Shown here: in pieces, positions 16,232-28,190 of the stretch
Layout: each line of letters starts with the position of its first letter
Position numbering within the stretch: the stretch's first letter is position 1
Source: Actinomycetales bacterium Actino_02
GTDB taxonomy: Bacteria; Actinomycetota; Actinomycetes; Propionibacteriales; Propionibacteriaceae
Reading direction: 5' to 3'
DNA length: 64,000 nucleotides
Assembly: GCA_001603275.1 (NCBI GenBank)
Contig: LUYM01000020.1
Span: 211,668 to 275,667 of the forward strand
Translations under genes and position numbers: made by a program
Notes under the pieces: model-generated
What the model was told of the DNA's origin: nothing
Database searches by the model: none
What the model saw: the letters and a program-made list of their open reading frames with translations, nothing else

Positions 16232-17431
16232 ATGCGCAGAGCAGTGGTCGCCGGTCTGGTGACGATTCTGGTGGGGTACACCGGGGCCTTCGCCGTGGTG
16301 CTCACCGGCCTGCAGGCAGTCGGGGCCAGCCCGGCTCAAGCGGCGTCCGGCCTGGCCGTCTTGTGCTTCACCATGGGACTGTCCACCATCGTGCTTGCCT
16401 GGCGGTATCGGATGCCGATCACCATCGCCTGGTCCACCCCGGGAGCGGCCCTGCTGGCCTCGACCGGGATTCCTGAGGGAGGCTGGCCGGCGGCGGTCTT
16501 CGCGTTCATCGTGACGGGGGCGCTGTTGGCCGTGACCGGCCTGGTGCCGTGGCTCGGACGCCTGGTGGCCAAGATCCCGACCCAACTGGCCCAAGCGATG
16601 CTGGCCGGGGTGCTGGTGCCGATCTGCCTGGTGCCTGTGCAGTCACTGTTGAAGGCGCCGCTGATGATCGCACCGGTCCTGCTCACCTGGCTGGTGATGC
16701 TGGCCTGGAAGCCGCGCTGGGCGGCGGCCACGGCGGTGGGGCTGGCTTTGGTGATCGCGGTGATCGCGGTCGGTGCCGGTCCGGGGCTGGGTGTCCTGCC
16801 GCCGCCCGGGACGGCTTTGGTGTTCACCATGCCGGTCCCGTCCTGGTCGGCTGCGATCGGCTTGGCCGTGCCGCTGTGGCTGGTCACCATAGCGTCCCAG
16901 AACATCCCCGGCGTCGCCGTGTTGGGCAGCTTCGGCTACCAGGCGCCGTGGCGCTCGGCACTGACCCTGACCGGGCTGGGCACGATCGTCGGGGCGCCCT
17001 TCGGCGGGCACGCGATCAACTACGCCGCGATCAGCGCCGCGCTGGCGGCCTCGCCGGACGCGGGCGAGGACCCGGCCCAACGCTGGCGGGCGGCTGTGGT
17101 GGCCGGAGTTGGCTATCTGGTCTTCGGCGGCATCACCGCCACCATCACTGCACTGGTCTTCGCCGGGCCGCCCGGGCTGCTGCAGGCCGCAGCCGGGGTG
17201 GCCTTGCTGGGCACTCTCGGGGCCTCGCTTGCCGGCTCGATGGCGGAGGCGGACGGACGCGAGGCAGCCGTGGTGACCTTCCTGGTGGCGGCCTCGGGGA
17301 TCAGCGTTGCGGGAATCGGTGCCGCCTTCTGGGCCTTGGCCGCGGGCCTGCTGGTGCGGGCGGTGACCGTCCAGCTTCGTCGGCGCGGCCAGGGCATTCA
17401 GGCAGCGGGACGCCCGGACGTCCGCGGCTGA
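16232..17431 (+). CDS. BenE family transporter
   Basis: Multi-pass membrane protein of 399 aa of the BenE (benzoate/H+ symporter) family. It is almost entirely hydrophobic, with about 12 helices. Family-like segments are VGYTGAFAVVLTGLQAVGAS, WRYRMPITIAWSTPGAALLAS, NIPGVAVLGSFGYQAPW and GGHAINYAAISAAL. ATG 16232 follows GGAGG at 16221-16225; the frame is open further upstream but that part lies across the operator. The substrate is uncertain, because BenE relatives paired with SutR-like regulators are not proven benzoate carriers. No benzoate catabolic genes are nearby. Confidence 0.85.
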   Translation: MRRAVVAGLVTILVGYTGAFAVVLTGLQAVGASPAQAASGLAVLCFTMGLSTIVLAWRYRMPITIAWSTPGAALLASTGIPEGGWPAAVFAFIVTGALLAVTGLVPWLGRLVAKIPTQLAQAMLAGVLVPICLVPVQSLLKAPLMIAPVLLTWLVMLAWKPRWAAATAVGLALVIAVIAVGAGPGLGVLPPPGTALVFTMPVPSWSAAIGLAVPLWLVTIASQNIPGVAVLGSFGYQAPWRSALTLTGLGTIVGAPFGGHAINYAAISAALAASPDAGEDPAQRWRAAVVAGVGYLVFGGITATITALVFAGPPGLLQAAAGVALLGTLGASLAGSMAEADGREAAVVTFLVAASGISVAGIGAAFWALAAGLLVRAVTVQLRRRGQGIQAAGRPDVRG

Positions 17432-17530
17432 GCCCGATACTGTAACGCCACCTTCACATGCAATAGGTAACTTGCCGATACCAGTTGCACCTACAGAGTT
17501 ATGCCCGCATTCAAGAAAGAAGCCCGCGTG

Positions 17531-18373
17531 ATGCTCTTCAAGAAGACCTACACCCTTGCGGCGAGCGTCGCCGCCCTTGCCCTGGCCCTGACCGGCTGTT
17601 CGGGCGCCCCGGCCAGCCCGGCAACGTCTGCCGCTCCGAGCCCGAGCGAGTCCGCCAGCAGCTCTGCGCCGGCCGTCGACTACAAGCTGGTTACTCCCGG
17701 CACTCTGACGGTCTGCTCCGACATTCCTTATAAGCCCTTCGAGTTCGAGGACGCCAGCACCGATACCGGCTACACCGGCTTCGACATCGAGATGGTCGGC
17801 GCCATTGCCCAGAAGCTCGGGCTCACCCTGAAGGTGATCAAGACCGACTTCGATGCTCTTCAGTCGGGCACCGCCCTCGTGGCTAACCAGTGTGATCTGG
17901 CCGCTTCTGCCATGACCATCACCGACGAGCGCAAGAAGAACCTCGACTTCGCCGATGCCTACTACGACTCCCTGCAGTCGCTGCTGGTGAAGGCGGATTC
18001 CGGGATCGCCAACCTGGCCGGCACCTCGGGCAAGAAGATCGCGCTCCAGAAGGGCAGCACCGGCAAGTCCTACGCGACGAAGAACGCTCCCAAGGACGCC
18101 ACCCTCATCGATTTCCCCGATGACGGCAAGATGTTCGTCGCTCTGAAGGCCGGGCAGGTGGACGCCATCCTCCAGGATCAGCCGGTGAACCACCAGCACG
18201 AGGTTGATGACCCGACCTACAAGATCGTGGAGACCTACAACACCAACGAGCAGTACGGCTTCGCCCTGGCTAAGGACAAGAAGCCGGAGCTTCTCGCCGC
18301 TGTCAATGAGCAGCTCAAGGCGCTGCGCGCCGACGGCAGCTACGACACGCTGTACAAGAAGTACTTCGGCTGA
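17531..18373 (+). CDS. Polar amino-acid ABC transporter, substrate-binding lipoprotein
   Basis: Secreted lipoprotein of 280 aa (family 3 solute-binding protein). The signal peptide ends in LTGC, lipidated C23, followed by a Ser/Ala/Pro linker. The binding domain begins near TPGTLTVCSDIPYKPFEF and contains TGFDIEMVGAIAQKLG, AASAMTITDERKKNLDFADAYY and a final YDTLYKKYFG. Amino-acid class is clear; the exact substrate (glutamate, glutamine or other polar amino acid) cannot be read. ATG 17531 is favoured, since an in-frame ATG at 17501 puts extra charged residues before the signal. It heads a three-gene operon with permease and ATPase. Confidence 0.9.
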   Translation: MLFKKTYTLAASVAALALALTGCSGAPASPATSAAPSPSESASSSAPAVDYKLVTPGTLTVCSDIPYKPFEFEDASTDTGYTGFDIEMVGAIAQKLGLTLKVIKTDFDALQSGTALVANQCDLAASAMTITDERKKNLDFADAYYDSLQSLLVKADSGIANLAGTSGKKIALQKGSTGKSYATKNAPKDATLIDFPDDGKMFVALKAGQVDAILQDQPVNHQHEVDDPTYKIVETYNTNEQYGFALAKDKKPELLAAVNEQLKALRADGSYDTLYKKYFG

Positions 18374-18383
18374 GCAGGCGAAA

Positions 18384-18410
18384 GGGTGGGCTCGCTGGGC
18401 GGGCCCACCC
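18384..18410 (+). promoter_or_regulatory. Intercistronic hairpin after the binding-protein gene
   Basis: GGGTGGGC and GCCCACCC form an 8-bp stem with an 11-nt loop and no T tract. Such hairpins between a binding-protein gene and its permease gene commonly protect the upstream message, giving excess binding protein. Confidence 0.55.
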
Positions 18411-18440
18411 TGATGCCTGTGTGACTATTCGGAGAGCCGC

Positions 18441-19241
18441 GTGAGCGCCATTCCCTATCTGAAACCCACTGTCCGAGCAAGGCTTGGCCGGGGTTCGTCG
18501 TATGCGGTGGGCATGGCCCTGCTGCTTGTGATTGCCCTGTTCGCCGACTGGAAGACGATCGGCAAGGAGTTCTTCAACCTTGAGGTCGCGGCCCAGATGT
18601 GGCCGACGATCGTCACGATCGCGCTGAAGAACACTCTGATCTACACGATCTCCAGCTTCGTCCTCGGCTCGGCGCTCGCGGTGCTGCTTGCGGTGCTCAA
18701 GGTGACTGGCGGTCCGCTCGGCTGGTTTGCCACCGCGTTCATCGAGTTCTTCCGCGGGATTCCCGCCCTGTTGACCATCTTCACCTTCGCCTTCGTGGTT
18801 CCGATCGCCTTCGGATTCCAGATTCCTGGTGGCGGCCCGGGGGCAGGCATCATGGCGCTCACGATCGTCACTGGCGCCTACGCCGCCGAGATCGTCCGCG
18901 CCGGGATCGAAGCCGTGCCCCCCGGCCAGTCCGAGGCGGCTCGGTCGCTGGGTATGAGTTCGGGAATGACGATGTTCTGGGTGGTGCTGCCGCAGGCTCT
19001 GCGGATCGTGATTCCACCGATGACCAATGAGTTCGTCATGCTGCTGAAGGACACCTCGCTGCTTTTTGTCGCGGGATTCGCGGTGAAGGAGAAGGAGCTC
19101 ACCAGTTTCGGCCAGGATGCCCTGAGCCTGACGGGTAGCCCGACGCCGCTGGTGATGGTGGCTTTGGCGTACTTGGTCGTCACCCTGCCGCTGACCTACC
19201 TGGTCGGCCTGCTTGAGAAGAAGCTGGACCCGAAGCGATGA
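18441..19241 (+). CDS. Polar amino-acid ABC transporter, permease
   Basis: Membrane component of 266 aa of the HisM/GlnP type, with about five to six helices. The N-terminal cytoplasmic part (about 1-20) is followed by a first helix. The EAA loop reads [32 protein letters not shown], and [15 protein letters not shown] is the typical FFRGTP-like region. One permease gene suggests a homodimer. GTG 18441 has GGAGAG upstream (18431-18436). Its stop overlaps the ATPase start (ATGA). Confidence 0.93.
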   Translation: MSAIPYLKPTVRARLGRGSSYAVGMALLLVIALFADWKTIGKEFFNLEVAAQMWPTIVTIALKNTLIYTISSFVLGSALAVLLAVLKVTGGPLGWFATAFIEFFRGIPALLTIFTFAFVVPIAFGFQIPGGGPGAGIMALTIVTGAYAAEIVRAGIEAVPPGQSEAARSLGMSSGMTMFWVVLPQALRIVIPPMTNEFVMLLKDTSLLFVAGFAVKEKELTSFGQDALSLTGSPTPLVMVALAYLVVTLPLTYLVGLLEKKLDPKR

Positions 19242-20047
19242 GCAACTACTTTCCGGACCTGGAGTCCAGTGCGCCCCCGGTGGTGATCACCGACCTGCAC
19301 AAGAGCTTCGGTGACAACGAGGTACTCAAAGGCATCGACCTGACGGTGCAGCAGGGCGAAGTCGTCTGCGTGATCGGCCCGTCCGGTTCCGGTAAGTCGA
19401 CGCTGCTGCGTTGCGTGAACCTGCTGGAGACGCCGACGAAGGGCTCGATCCAGCTGCTGGGTGCGGAGATGACCGATCCCGACGTCGAGCTCAACCAGGT
19501 ACGCGCACACGTCGGCATGGTGTTCCAGTCGTTCAACCTCTTCCCGAATATGTCGGCGATCGGCAACTGCATCATCGGGCAGCGGCAGGTGCTCAAGCGC
19601 TCCAAAGCCGAGGCCATCGAGATCGCCAAGAAGAACCTGGCCATGGTCGGGCTGTCGGACCGGATGGACTACGTGCCGGCCAAGCTCTCCGGTGGTCAGC
19701 AGCAGCGAGTGGCGATCGCCCGGGCGCTGTCGATGGATCCGAAGGTGATGCTCTTCGACGAGCCGACCGCAGCGCTCGACCCCGAGCTGGTCGGCGACGT
19801 CCTAGCGGTCATGCGTGATCTGGCGCATGCCGGCATGACGATGATGGTGGTCACCCACGAGATGTCGTTCGCTCGGGACGTGTCGGACCGCACCATCTTC
19901 ATGGACGGCGGAGTGATCGTTGAGGAGGGCCCGTCGCAGGATCTGATCACCGCCCCGAAGGAGCGGCGTACCCAGATCTTCCTCAAGCGGGTGCTCGATC
20001 CGACGCACATCGAAGACTCCGAACTGGGCGAGACCGAGCCGGACTGA
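19238..20047 (+). CDS. Polar amino-acid ABC transporter, ATP-binding protein
   Basis: Cytoplasmic ATPase of 269 aa of the GlnQ/HisP type. Walker A is GPSGSGKST, the Q loop [10 protein letters not shown], the signature [15 protein letters not shown], Walker [13 protein letters not shown], and the switch histidine is in VTHEM. It overlaps the permease gene by 4 bp and ends the transporter operon. The next gene, secA, has its own promoter just after the stop codon. A short acidic tail ([13 protein letters not shown]) is variable in the family. Confidence 0.95.
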   Translation: MSNYFPDLESSAPPVVITDLHKSFGDNEVLKGIDLTVQQGEVVCVIGPSGSGKSTLLRCVNLLETPTKGSIQLLGAEMTDPDVELNQVRAHVGMVFQSFNLFPNMSAIGNCIIGQRQVLKRSKAEAIEIAKKNLAMVGLSDRMDYVPAKLSGGQQQRVAIARALSMDPKVMLFDEPTAALDPELVGDVLAVMRDLAHAGMTMMVVTHEMSFARDVSDRTIFMDGGVIVEEGPSQDLITAPKERRTQIFLKRVLDPTHIEDSELGETEPD

Positions 20048-20065
20048 GTTTTTCGGCATCCTCGC

Positions 20066-20099
20066 TAGGATGGTGAAGCCGCCGCGCGTTTGCGCGGCG
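20066..20099 (+). promoter_or_regulatory. secA promoter -10 and leader hairpin
   Basis: TAGGAT at 20066-20071 is followed by a perfect 8-bp hairpin CGCCGCGC-GTTT-GCGCGGCG at 20080-20099, which would sit almost at the mRNA 5' end. The secA ribosome-binding site (AGGAAG, 20116-20121) is outside the stem. Confidence 0.5.
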
Positions 20100-20130
20100 A
20101 TGCTTTGGTGCGATCAGGAAGCGGATCAGC

Positions 20131-22902
<2,772 letters not shown>

Positions 22903-22914
22903 GGGGAGTCTTCG

Positions 22915-24288
22915 ATGCGGTCACCGCGCTGGCTGGTGGCTGCTGCAGCGCTGTCGCTGATCCTGACGGGCTGCAGCCCGTCAGCGGTGCCCCCAAACGC
23001 GGGGCCGGCTCGGTCCGACTCGGTCGCGCCTGACTTCGATGGCGACGGTACGGCCGATCTCGTCTATGGCATCGGTTCGACGCATGGCCGGGTCGCGGTC
23101 AGTTATGGCTCCGGGAAGACGGTGAGCTTTGAGCGCACCGACGTCGGCGGCCCGGCGTCCGAGAGCGACGACAACGTTCGCGGCTTCGGCGACGGAGTAC
23201 TGGCCGCCGACCTCAATGCCGACGGGTTCAGCGACTTGGTCGTGGTCGACTCCACCGTCGATGCGGGTGGCTCGGCGGTGTACCTGATCTTCGGGGCCGA
23301 CGACGGGCTGAACCTCGCCCAGGCCCACCGCTATCCGGTGGCCGGTGTTGGTGGCACCCCGGCGCTGCTCAGCGCACCCGACCCGCTGCTGGTCGTGGCC
23401 GGCGGTGGGGACGGTGATGGCGGTGCCCTCACCACGTTCCGGATCGGCTCCGACGGCCTTCCGCTCGGCGCCGCGGCGATCCTCACCCAGCGCTCGCTCA
23501 CTGGCGAGGCCAACCCCGGTGACCGGTTCGGCGCGGCGCTGGCCGCCAGCGCCGACACGCTGGTGGTCGGGGTGCCCGGTAAGGACGTCGGCACGGCCAA
23601 GGACGCCGGTGCGGTCTTCGTGGCCACCTATCAGGGCCAGGGAGTGCTCAGTGGACGTTTGGAGACGATCGACCCTGCCCGGCGCGGCGACGGTCCCCGC
23701 GCTGGTGATCGGCTGGGTGCCAGCGTCGCGGTAGCGGACGGCCAGGTGGCCGCCGGAATGCCCGGACGCACGGTCGGCCGACCCGACGCCGGGGCCGTGC
23801 TGGTCTTTCCGGTGGGGAGCTTCGGCAGTGCTCGAATGATCGATGAGTCCGCCACTGAGCTGTCGGGGAAGCCCGCGAGCGGCGAGCAGTTCGGGTCCTC
23901 GGTGGCCCTGATCCGGGTCTGTGATGGTGCCCCGGGGGTGCTGGTGGGCGCGTTCGGGGAGGCCGTCGATGGCGTCGACGGAGCAGGCGCGGCGTGGGTG
24001 ATCCCGCTGACGGCCTCCGCCGACTGTCCGGCCAAGAGGATCGCCGAGGGTGGAGTGTTGTCCGGGCGTCCCACCCAGATGGGGTTGGTCGGGGCGGTGG
24101 TTGGCTGGCTGCGGACCGGATCCGAGCCGGCCGACACGGTGATCGTGGCGGCCCCGAGCCGCACCGAGGACAGCGTGGCCGCGAGGGTCTTCCGGGTCCC
24201 GCCGCCCTATGCCGACTCGGCGGTGGTTGCCGATGGTTTGCTGCTCAACGAGGAGGGGACCATCGCGCTCAGCTCGGTGGCGGGCTGA
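22915..24288 (+). CDS. FG-GAP repeat lipoprotein (integrin-alpha-like beta-propeller)
   Basis: Predicted surface lipoprotein of 457 aa. The lipobox LTGC gives lipidated C20. FG-GAP-type repeats follow, with calcium-loop motifs DFDGDGTADLVYG and DLNADGFSDLVVV and repeated GDRFGAAL, GDRLGASV and GEQFGSSV blades of about 60-70 residues. The fold is that of integrin-alpha propellers, which bind proteins or glycans; no enzymatic residues are evident. It starts 12 bp after secA with GAGGGGAG upstream, so it may be cotranscribed. A close paralogue follows at 24473. Ligand unknown. Confidence 0.85.
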   Translation: MRSPRWLVAAAALSLILTGCSPSAVPPNAGPARSDSVAPDFDGDGTADLVYGIGSTHGRVAVSYGSGKTVSFERTDVGGPASESDDNVRGFGDGVLAADLNADGFSDLVVVDSTVDAGGSAVYLIFGADDGLNLAQAHRYPVAGVGGTPALLSAPDPLLVVAGGGDGDGGALTTFRIGSDGLPLGAAAILTQRSLTGEANPGDRFGAALAASADTLVVGVPGKDVGTAKDAGAVFVATYQGQGVLSGRLETIDPARRGDGPRAGDRLGASVAVADGQVAAGMPGRTVGRPDAGAVLVFPVGSFGSARMIDESATELSGKPASGEQFGSSVALIRVCDGAPGVLVGAFGEAVDGVDGAGAAWVIPLTASADCPAKRIAEGGVLSGRPTQMGLVGAVVGWLRTGSEPADTVIVAAPSRTEDSVAARVFRVPPPYADSAVVADGLLLNEEGTIALSSVAG

Positions 24289-24400
24289 TTCTGCGCGATT
24301 GCCGTGGGTTCTGCGGCTCGATTCGTCGCCACGCGGACGAGTTGGCCTCCATTGCCCCGCCGGTGACGGTCTTGCGCGAAGGAACTGTACGACTTTCTCC

Positions 24401-24424
24401 CGCAGGGGTCTGATCGACCCTGCG
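24401..24424 (+). terminator. Hairpin between the FG-GAP genes
   Basis: CGCAGGGGTC and GACCCTGCG pair over 9 bp with one bulged G and a 5-nt loop. TACGGT 6 bp later (24431-24436) could be the -10 of the second gene. The rest of the 184-bp gap shows nothing else recognisable. Confidence 0.45.
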
Positions 24425-24472
24425 GATCGCTACGGTGAAAGAAGTCCTTGCCAGCGCGTATTGGGAGCCCGA

Positions 24473-25852
24473 ATGAGATCAGTGTCGACCATTCTTGCCA
24501 CAGTCACGGCCGTCGGTCTGTTGAGCTGCCTGCCAGCGGCCCCGATGGCGATGGCGGTGATGCCCCAGACGCCGGCGCCGGTGGCCGGAGCGAGCCCGGA
24601 CTTCGACGGCGACGGGCTGGCCGACATTGTCTACGGGCTCAACGGCGAGGTCACCGAGGGTGCTGTCCGTGTTGTCTATGGCAGCGGACGCACTCAGGAG
24701 ATCACTCGGGGCGTCGGTGATGACATGTCGTCCGACTTCGGGCGAGTGATCCTGGCCCGGGACTTCAACGGCGACGGGTACTGCGACCTCGCCGTGACGG
24801 ATTCGCCGTACTACCTGACGTCGAGGTCGGCGACGATCGTGATCATCCTCGGCAGTGCTGAGGGACTGGAGGAGACGGCCGACAGGTCCTACGCCGCACC
24901 GGCGGGGGCACGGCAGTTCGGCCTGTCTTTGGCATTCCTCAGTGCACCTTCGCGGCTTCTGGTGGTCGGGGCCGAGCAGGCTGATGTCCCTGGCGGTTCG
25001 CTGGCTGCGTACCCGATCGGCTCGGATGGGCTGCCGTCGGGCTCCCCGTTCTGGATCAATCAGTCTTCGGCAGGAGTTCCCGGCACGGCTGAGTCGGGGG
25101 ACCGGTTCGGTGAGGCCGTGGCGGCGTCCGGATCGACGCTGGTGGTCGGTGTCCCCGGTGAGGACATCGGCAAGATCAAGGATGCGGGCAATGTCGTTCT
25201 TCTCACCTATGCCGGAGGGCAACGCTTCAGCGGAGTCGCGTACGGGCAGAACTCGGCCGGTGTGCCGGACAAGGCCGAGGCCTACGACGAGTTCGGGGCC
25301 TCGGTCGCCATCGGGCGCGGAGTGGTGGCCGTCGGGGTGCCGGGAGAGGAGAAGCAGGGCGGCCTTGTCCAGCTCTTCACTCTGTCCGGATCCAAGCTGA
25401 AGCCCCTGGCTGCCATTGACCAGAACAGCAGCGGCGTCCCCGGAGTGGGCGAGCGTCACGATCGCTTCGGCGCGGCGGTCGCCATCGCCGAGGTCTGCGC
25501 GGGCAAGACCGGCGTCGTAGTGGGCGGGCCCGGCGAGAGCTTCCTGACCGGCGAGGACGGAGCAGCCTGGGTGATTCCGGTGAAGCGCACGTCGAGCTGC
25601 AAGGCGCGGCTGATTGCGGAGAACGGCATTCTCGGCGGCACCTTGGCGCGCGATGGGCGCAAGCTCGGCTCGGTGGTGGCAGTTCTCAATCACGTCGGCA
25701 CAACTCCGGACACCGTCTTGGTGGGTTTGCGTGGAAGCGAGGATGTCGGCCTTGGCCGGCTTTACGCGGTTGCCGCGCCGTACACCGCGGGTCACGTCGC
25801 CTGGAGTGACACCAACATCGACAACCTGTGGGGCTTCGCGCTGAGTCGCTGA
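24473..25852 (+). CDS. FG-GAP repeat secreted protein, paralogue
   Basis: Protein of 459 aa, paralogous to the preceding gene: PDFDGDGLADIVYG, DFNGDGYCDLAV, TLVVGVPGEDIGKIKDAGN and GDRFGEAV line up with the first copy in order and spacing. The N-terminus is a signal peptide. LLSC at residues 16-19 could be a weak lipobox, so lipid anchoring is possible but less certain than in the first copy. ATG 24473 has GGGAG upstream (24463-24467); the frame stays open into the intergenic region without a start signal. It is separated from copy one by a hairpin and a possible promoter, so the two may be expressed independently. Confidence 0.83.
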   Translation: MRSVSTILATVTAVGLLSCLPAAPMAMAVMPQTPAPVAGASPDFDGDGLADIVYGLNGEVTEGAVRVVYGSGRTQEITRGVGDDMSSDFGRVILARDFNGDGYCDLAVTDSPYYLTSRSATIVIILGSAEGLEETADRSYAAPAGARQFGLSLAFLSAPSRLLVVGAEQADVPGGSLAAYPIGSDGLPSGSPFWINQSSAGVPGTAESGDRFGEAVAASGSTLVVGVPGEDIGKIKDAGNVVLLTYAGGQRFSGVAYGQNSAGVPDKAEAYDEFGASVAIGRGVVAVGVPGEEKQGGLVQLFTLSGSKLKPLAAIDQNSSGVPGVGERHDRFGAAVAIAEVCAGKTGVVVGGPGESFLTGEDGAAWVIPVKRTSSCKARLIAENGILGGTLARDGRKLGSVVAVLNHVGTTPDTVLVGLRGSEDVGLGRLYAVAAPYTAGHVAWSDTNIDNLWGFALSR

Positions 25853-25868
25853 CTCTTTCCGGATTCGC

Positions 25869-25900
25869 CCTAGCCGGCCGACACCTGTCGGCCGGCTAGG
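25869..25900. terminator. 14-bp bidirectional hairpin between convergent genes
   Basis: CCTAGCCGGCCGAC and GTCGGCCGGCTAGG are perfect 14-bp arms with loop ACCT. The stop codon and last codons of the minus-strand Rv3235-like gene lie within it. No T tract on either side. Confidence 0.7.
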
Positions 25901-26373
25901 TGCACTGTCGGTGGCTCCAGCGCGATTGCCAGTTGGGTGATCTGCCAGCGGCCGTGCCAGCGAGTCAGCCGCAGCGCGGCCGCTCGGGAGCGTCCGGCCT
26001 GACGCAAGTGGAGGGCTACCTCGACCGCGCGCGGGTGCGGCTGTTGAATGCGCAGCGAGAGGAGCCGAAGGTCGCGACTGGCGCGTTGCGGCCGGACGAT
26101 CTCGATCACGCTCATCACGTCGGGACTCAGCCACGGTTCCAGCTGGTGCAGTGGCCGACGCCCGGCCAGCGTCTCCACCATGGCACTGGTCAGATCCCGG
26201 GCCAGTCGACGCAGCTCGGCCGGGACGAAGGCTGTTGCGTCGATCACTTCGGGAGCACCGGCCCACGGCAGCAGCGGCTGGTCGGGGGATGGCCACAGCG
26301 GCGGCTCGAACAATGGCGTCGACGGCGGCCCCAGGTACGGTACCGGGCGGTAGGTGGCCTGGCTTGGGTCCAT
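25870..26373 (-). CDS. Rv3235 family protein (DUF6459)
   Basis: Small protein of 167 aa of the actinobacterial Rv3235/DUF6459 type. A Pro-rich N-terminus (about 1-50) precedes a compact alpha/beta domain with LRRLARDLTSAMVETLAGRRPLHQLEPWLSPDV, SLRIQQPHPRAVEVALHLRQAGRSRAAALRLTRWHGRWQITQLAIA (in parts). No catalytic motif can be named and family function is unknown. ATG 26371-26373 has a strong AGGAGG on the minus strand. It lies beside secA and a WS/DGAT-type gene, as in mycobacteria. Confidence 0.78.
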   Translation of the reverse strand: MDPSQATYRPVPYLGPPSTPLFEPPLWPSPDQPLLPWAGAPEVIDATAFVPAELRRLARDLTSAMVETLAGRRPLHQLEPWLSPDVMSVIEIVRPQRASRDLRLLSLRIQQPHPRAVEVALHLRQAGRSRAAALRLTRWHGRWQITQLAIALEPPTVHLAGRQVSAG

Positions 26374-26445
26374 GTTTCCTCCTGGTCCCAGCTTGGCCCG
26401 GTCGGAACCGGGGCGAATAGCCGAATCCGGCAACCTGTGGATGAG

Positions 26446-26451
26446 TAGGGT
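26446..26451 (+). promoter_or_regulatory. Leaderless -10 of the WS/DGAT-like gene
   Basis: TAGGGT, then 6 nt, then the GTG at 26458; no ribosome-binding site is visible. Confidence 0.55.
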
Positions 26452-26457
26452 TGGCCC

Positions 26458-27711
26458 GTGAGCGAGTTCGTCTCGGTCACCGAGGCGGCGCTGCTGGCCC
26501 GGGACCAACCGAAGAAGCCGTGGCAGCAGGTGTTCGTGCTGCTGTTGGCTGGTGCTGTGACCAGGGCGGAGCTGATCGCCCGGATCAATGAGCGGATCAG
26601 CTACGCGCCGCGCTTCCGGCGCCGCGTCGAAGGCTGGCCGGTGGCTGCTTGGGTGGACGACCCGAGCTTCAGTGTGGCCGGTCACGTCCGGCAACAGCGG
26701 CTGCCTGCGGGCCAAAACCTCGAGCAGTGGCTGGCCGAACTGCTCACCGAGCCGTTGGATCCGGAACATCCCTTGTGGCAGGCCATCGTGCTGGATCAGG
26801 TCGCGCCCGGCCGCCAGGCGCTGGTGTTCCGCTGCCATCCCGCGCTGGTCGACGGCTACGACCACGTCCATCTGCTGCAGGAACTGCTGGACGAGCGGCC
26901 GGTCGCTGAGATCGGAACCGCGCCCAGTTGGGAGCCGCAGCCGGCGCCAGGTTTGGGAGTGGCGCTGTCCGGCCTGCGGGATCCGCTGCAGGCCGCCCAA
27001 GAGGTCGCCGGGGGGCTGTTCGGCCTGGTCGAGAACGCCGTCCGCTCGGTCACTGTCACCGAGCAGGTGCAGTATCTGGCCACGGCCGAAGTCGAGCTGG
27101 CCGCTGTGAAGGTGGTTCGCAACGGCTTCGCCTGCACCGTCCACGACGTGCTGTTGGCCCTGGTCACGGCCGGCCTACGCGGGCAGGTTCGGCGACAGGG
27201 CCGAACCGCGGCCGACCCGGTGGCGCTGGTCCCGCTGGCGATCAACGAGCCGGCCGTCCTGGAGTCGGCGATCGGCTGTCGAATCGCGCCGTCGTGGCTG
27301 TCGTTGCCGGTGGCCGAGCCGTCGGCCGCCGAGCGCTTGTCCACCATCGCCACGTTGACCCGAGTTCGTGCTGATAGCGGCCAGTGCGTCCGAGTGCCTG
27401 AACTCGTCGAACTCGCCGGCTTCGCCCCACCGACGCTGCATGCAGTGACCGTCGGCAGCGTCGGAGCAGGACGCGCCCATCAGGTGCTGGTCGCTGACGT
27501 CCCCGGCCCAGGGCGGGCCCGCTACCTGGGTGCGGCGTTGGTTGAGCAGGTCTTCGGGTGCACCGCCACCACTGACGCCGAGGAGTTATCGGTCACAGTG
27601 ACCAGTTACCGCGGCCGGATCAGCCTGGCCGCCGTCTCGACGCACCCACTGGACGGTTGGGCCGAGGATCTCGCCGCCGAACTCGCCACGCTGATCAAGG
27701 AGGCCCAGTGA
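26458..27711 (+). CDS. WS/DGAT-like acyltransferase with altered HHxxxDG motif
   Basis: Protein of 417 aa resembling wax ester synthase/diacylglycerol acyltransferases: [17 protein letters not shown] before the active site, a middle segment [14 protein letters not shown], and the C-terminal half about 290-415 with [13 protein letters not shown] in the place of the usual NVPGP region. The active-site motif reads H127-P-A-L-V-D132-G133, so the second histidine of HHxxxDG, generally taken as the catalytic base, is proline. It may be inactive or have another role. It precedes DUF6912 with a 4-bp overlap. Family placement is fairly sure; activity is doubtful. Confidence 0.7.
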   Translation: MSEFVSVTEAALLARDQPKKPWQQVFVLLLAGAVTRAELIARINERISYAPRFRRRVEGWPVAAWVDDPSFSVAGHVRQQRLPAGQNLEQWLAELLTEPLDPEHPLWQAIVLDQVAPGRQALVFRCHPALVDGYDHVHLLQELLDERPVAEIGTAPSWEPQPAPGLGVALSGLRDPLQAAQEVAGGLFGLVENAVRSVTVTEQVQYLATAEVELAAVKVVRNGFACTVHDVLLALVTAGLRGQVRRQGRTAADPVALVPLAINEPAVLESAIGCRIAPSWLSLPVAEPSAAERLSTIATLTRVRADSGQCVRVPELVELAGFAPPTLHAVTVGSVGAGRAHQVLVADVPGPGRARYLGAALVEQVFGCTATTDAEELSVTVTSYRGRISLAAVSTHPLDGWAEDLAAELATLIKEAQ

Positions 27712-28169
27712 GCCTGTTGTTCATCCCGCTGACCCCGGCCGAACTGGCCGCCTGGGCTGGTGGTGGCCGACTCGGCTGGCCGCGTCCGGGGTTCACGGCG
27801 AACGCCGGTCTGCGTGCCGCATTCGAGACCGGTGACGAGGAGGAGGCCGAGCACATCGCGCTGCTGGTCGCCTCGGTGGCCGGCTTGGCTCGGCATGGCG
27901 TGCGGCTGGTCGTGGTGGCCGAAGGTGTCGGTGAGCCGTCCGGGGATCCCGACTTCGGTGAGCTTCGGGTGTCCGAGCTGCCCTACGCGGCGGTGCAGGC
28001 CATCTTCGCTGAGGAGGCTGATCCGGCCGCTGTGCGGCCCGCAGCGAGTGCCGCCAGCGGCCGAGACCTGGCTGCAGCCTGGGACGATCCCGCCGTGATC
28101 GCGCTACTGGAGAATGCTGACCTGCTCTGGCATGGCCCGGAGGAATGGGGTGCACTGGTAGTGAGCTGA
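27708..28169 (+). CDS. DUF6912 family protein
   Basis: Small acidic protein of 153 aa of unknown function. It begins [17 protein letters not shown], followed by a segment of the type [19 protein letters not shown], and ends [21 protein letters not shown]. No catalytic residues or membrane segments are evident. GTG 27708 overlaps the preceding stop (GTGA) and has AAGGAGG at 27697-27703. Its fixed place behind the WS/DGAT-type gene in related genomes suggests a shared operon but not a function. Confidence 0.75.
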   Translation: MSLLFIPLTPAELAAWAGGGRLGWPRPGFTANAGLRAAFETGDEEEAEHIALLVASVAGLARHGVRLVVVAEGVGEPSGDPDFGELRVSELPYAAVQAIFAEEADPAAVRPAASAASGRDLAAAWDDPAVIALLENADLLWHGPEEWGALVVS

Positions 28170-28190
28170 CCGCCCACGGAGGGAGCGCCG

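Noticed and set aside
17442..17471. GTAAC motifs upstream of the amino-acid ABC transporter as a GlnR site
   Set aside because: GTAAC at 17442 and 17467 are 25 bp apart and the element between (TTCAC) fits poorly, so the 11-bp phasing seen before amtB is missing.
23580..23700. FG-GAP gene repeats as DNA tandem repeats or recombination hot spots
   Set aside because: The repetition is at protein level (propeller blades); DNA identity between blades is low.
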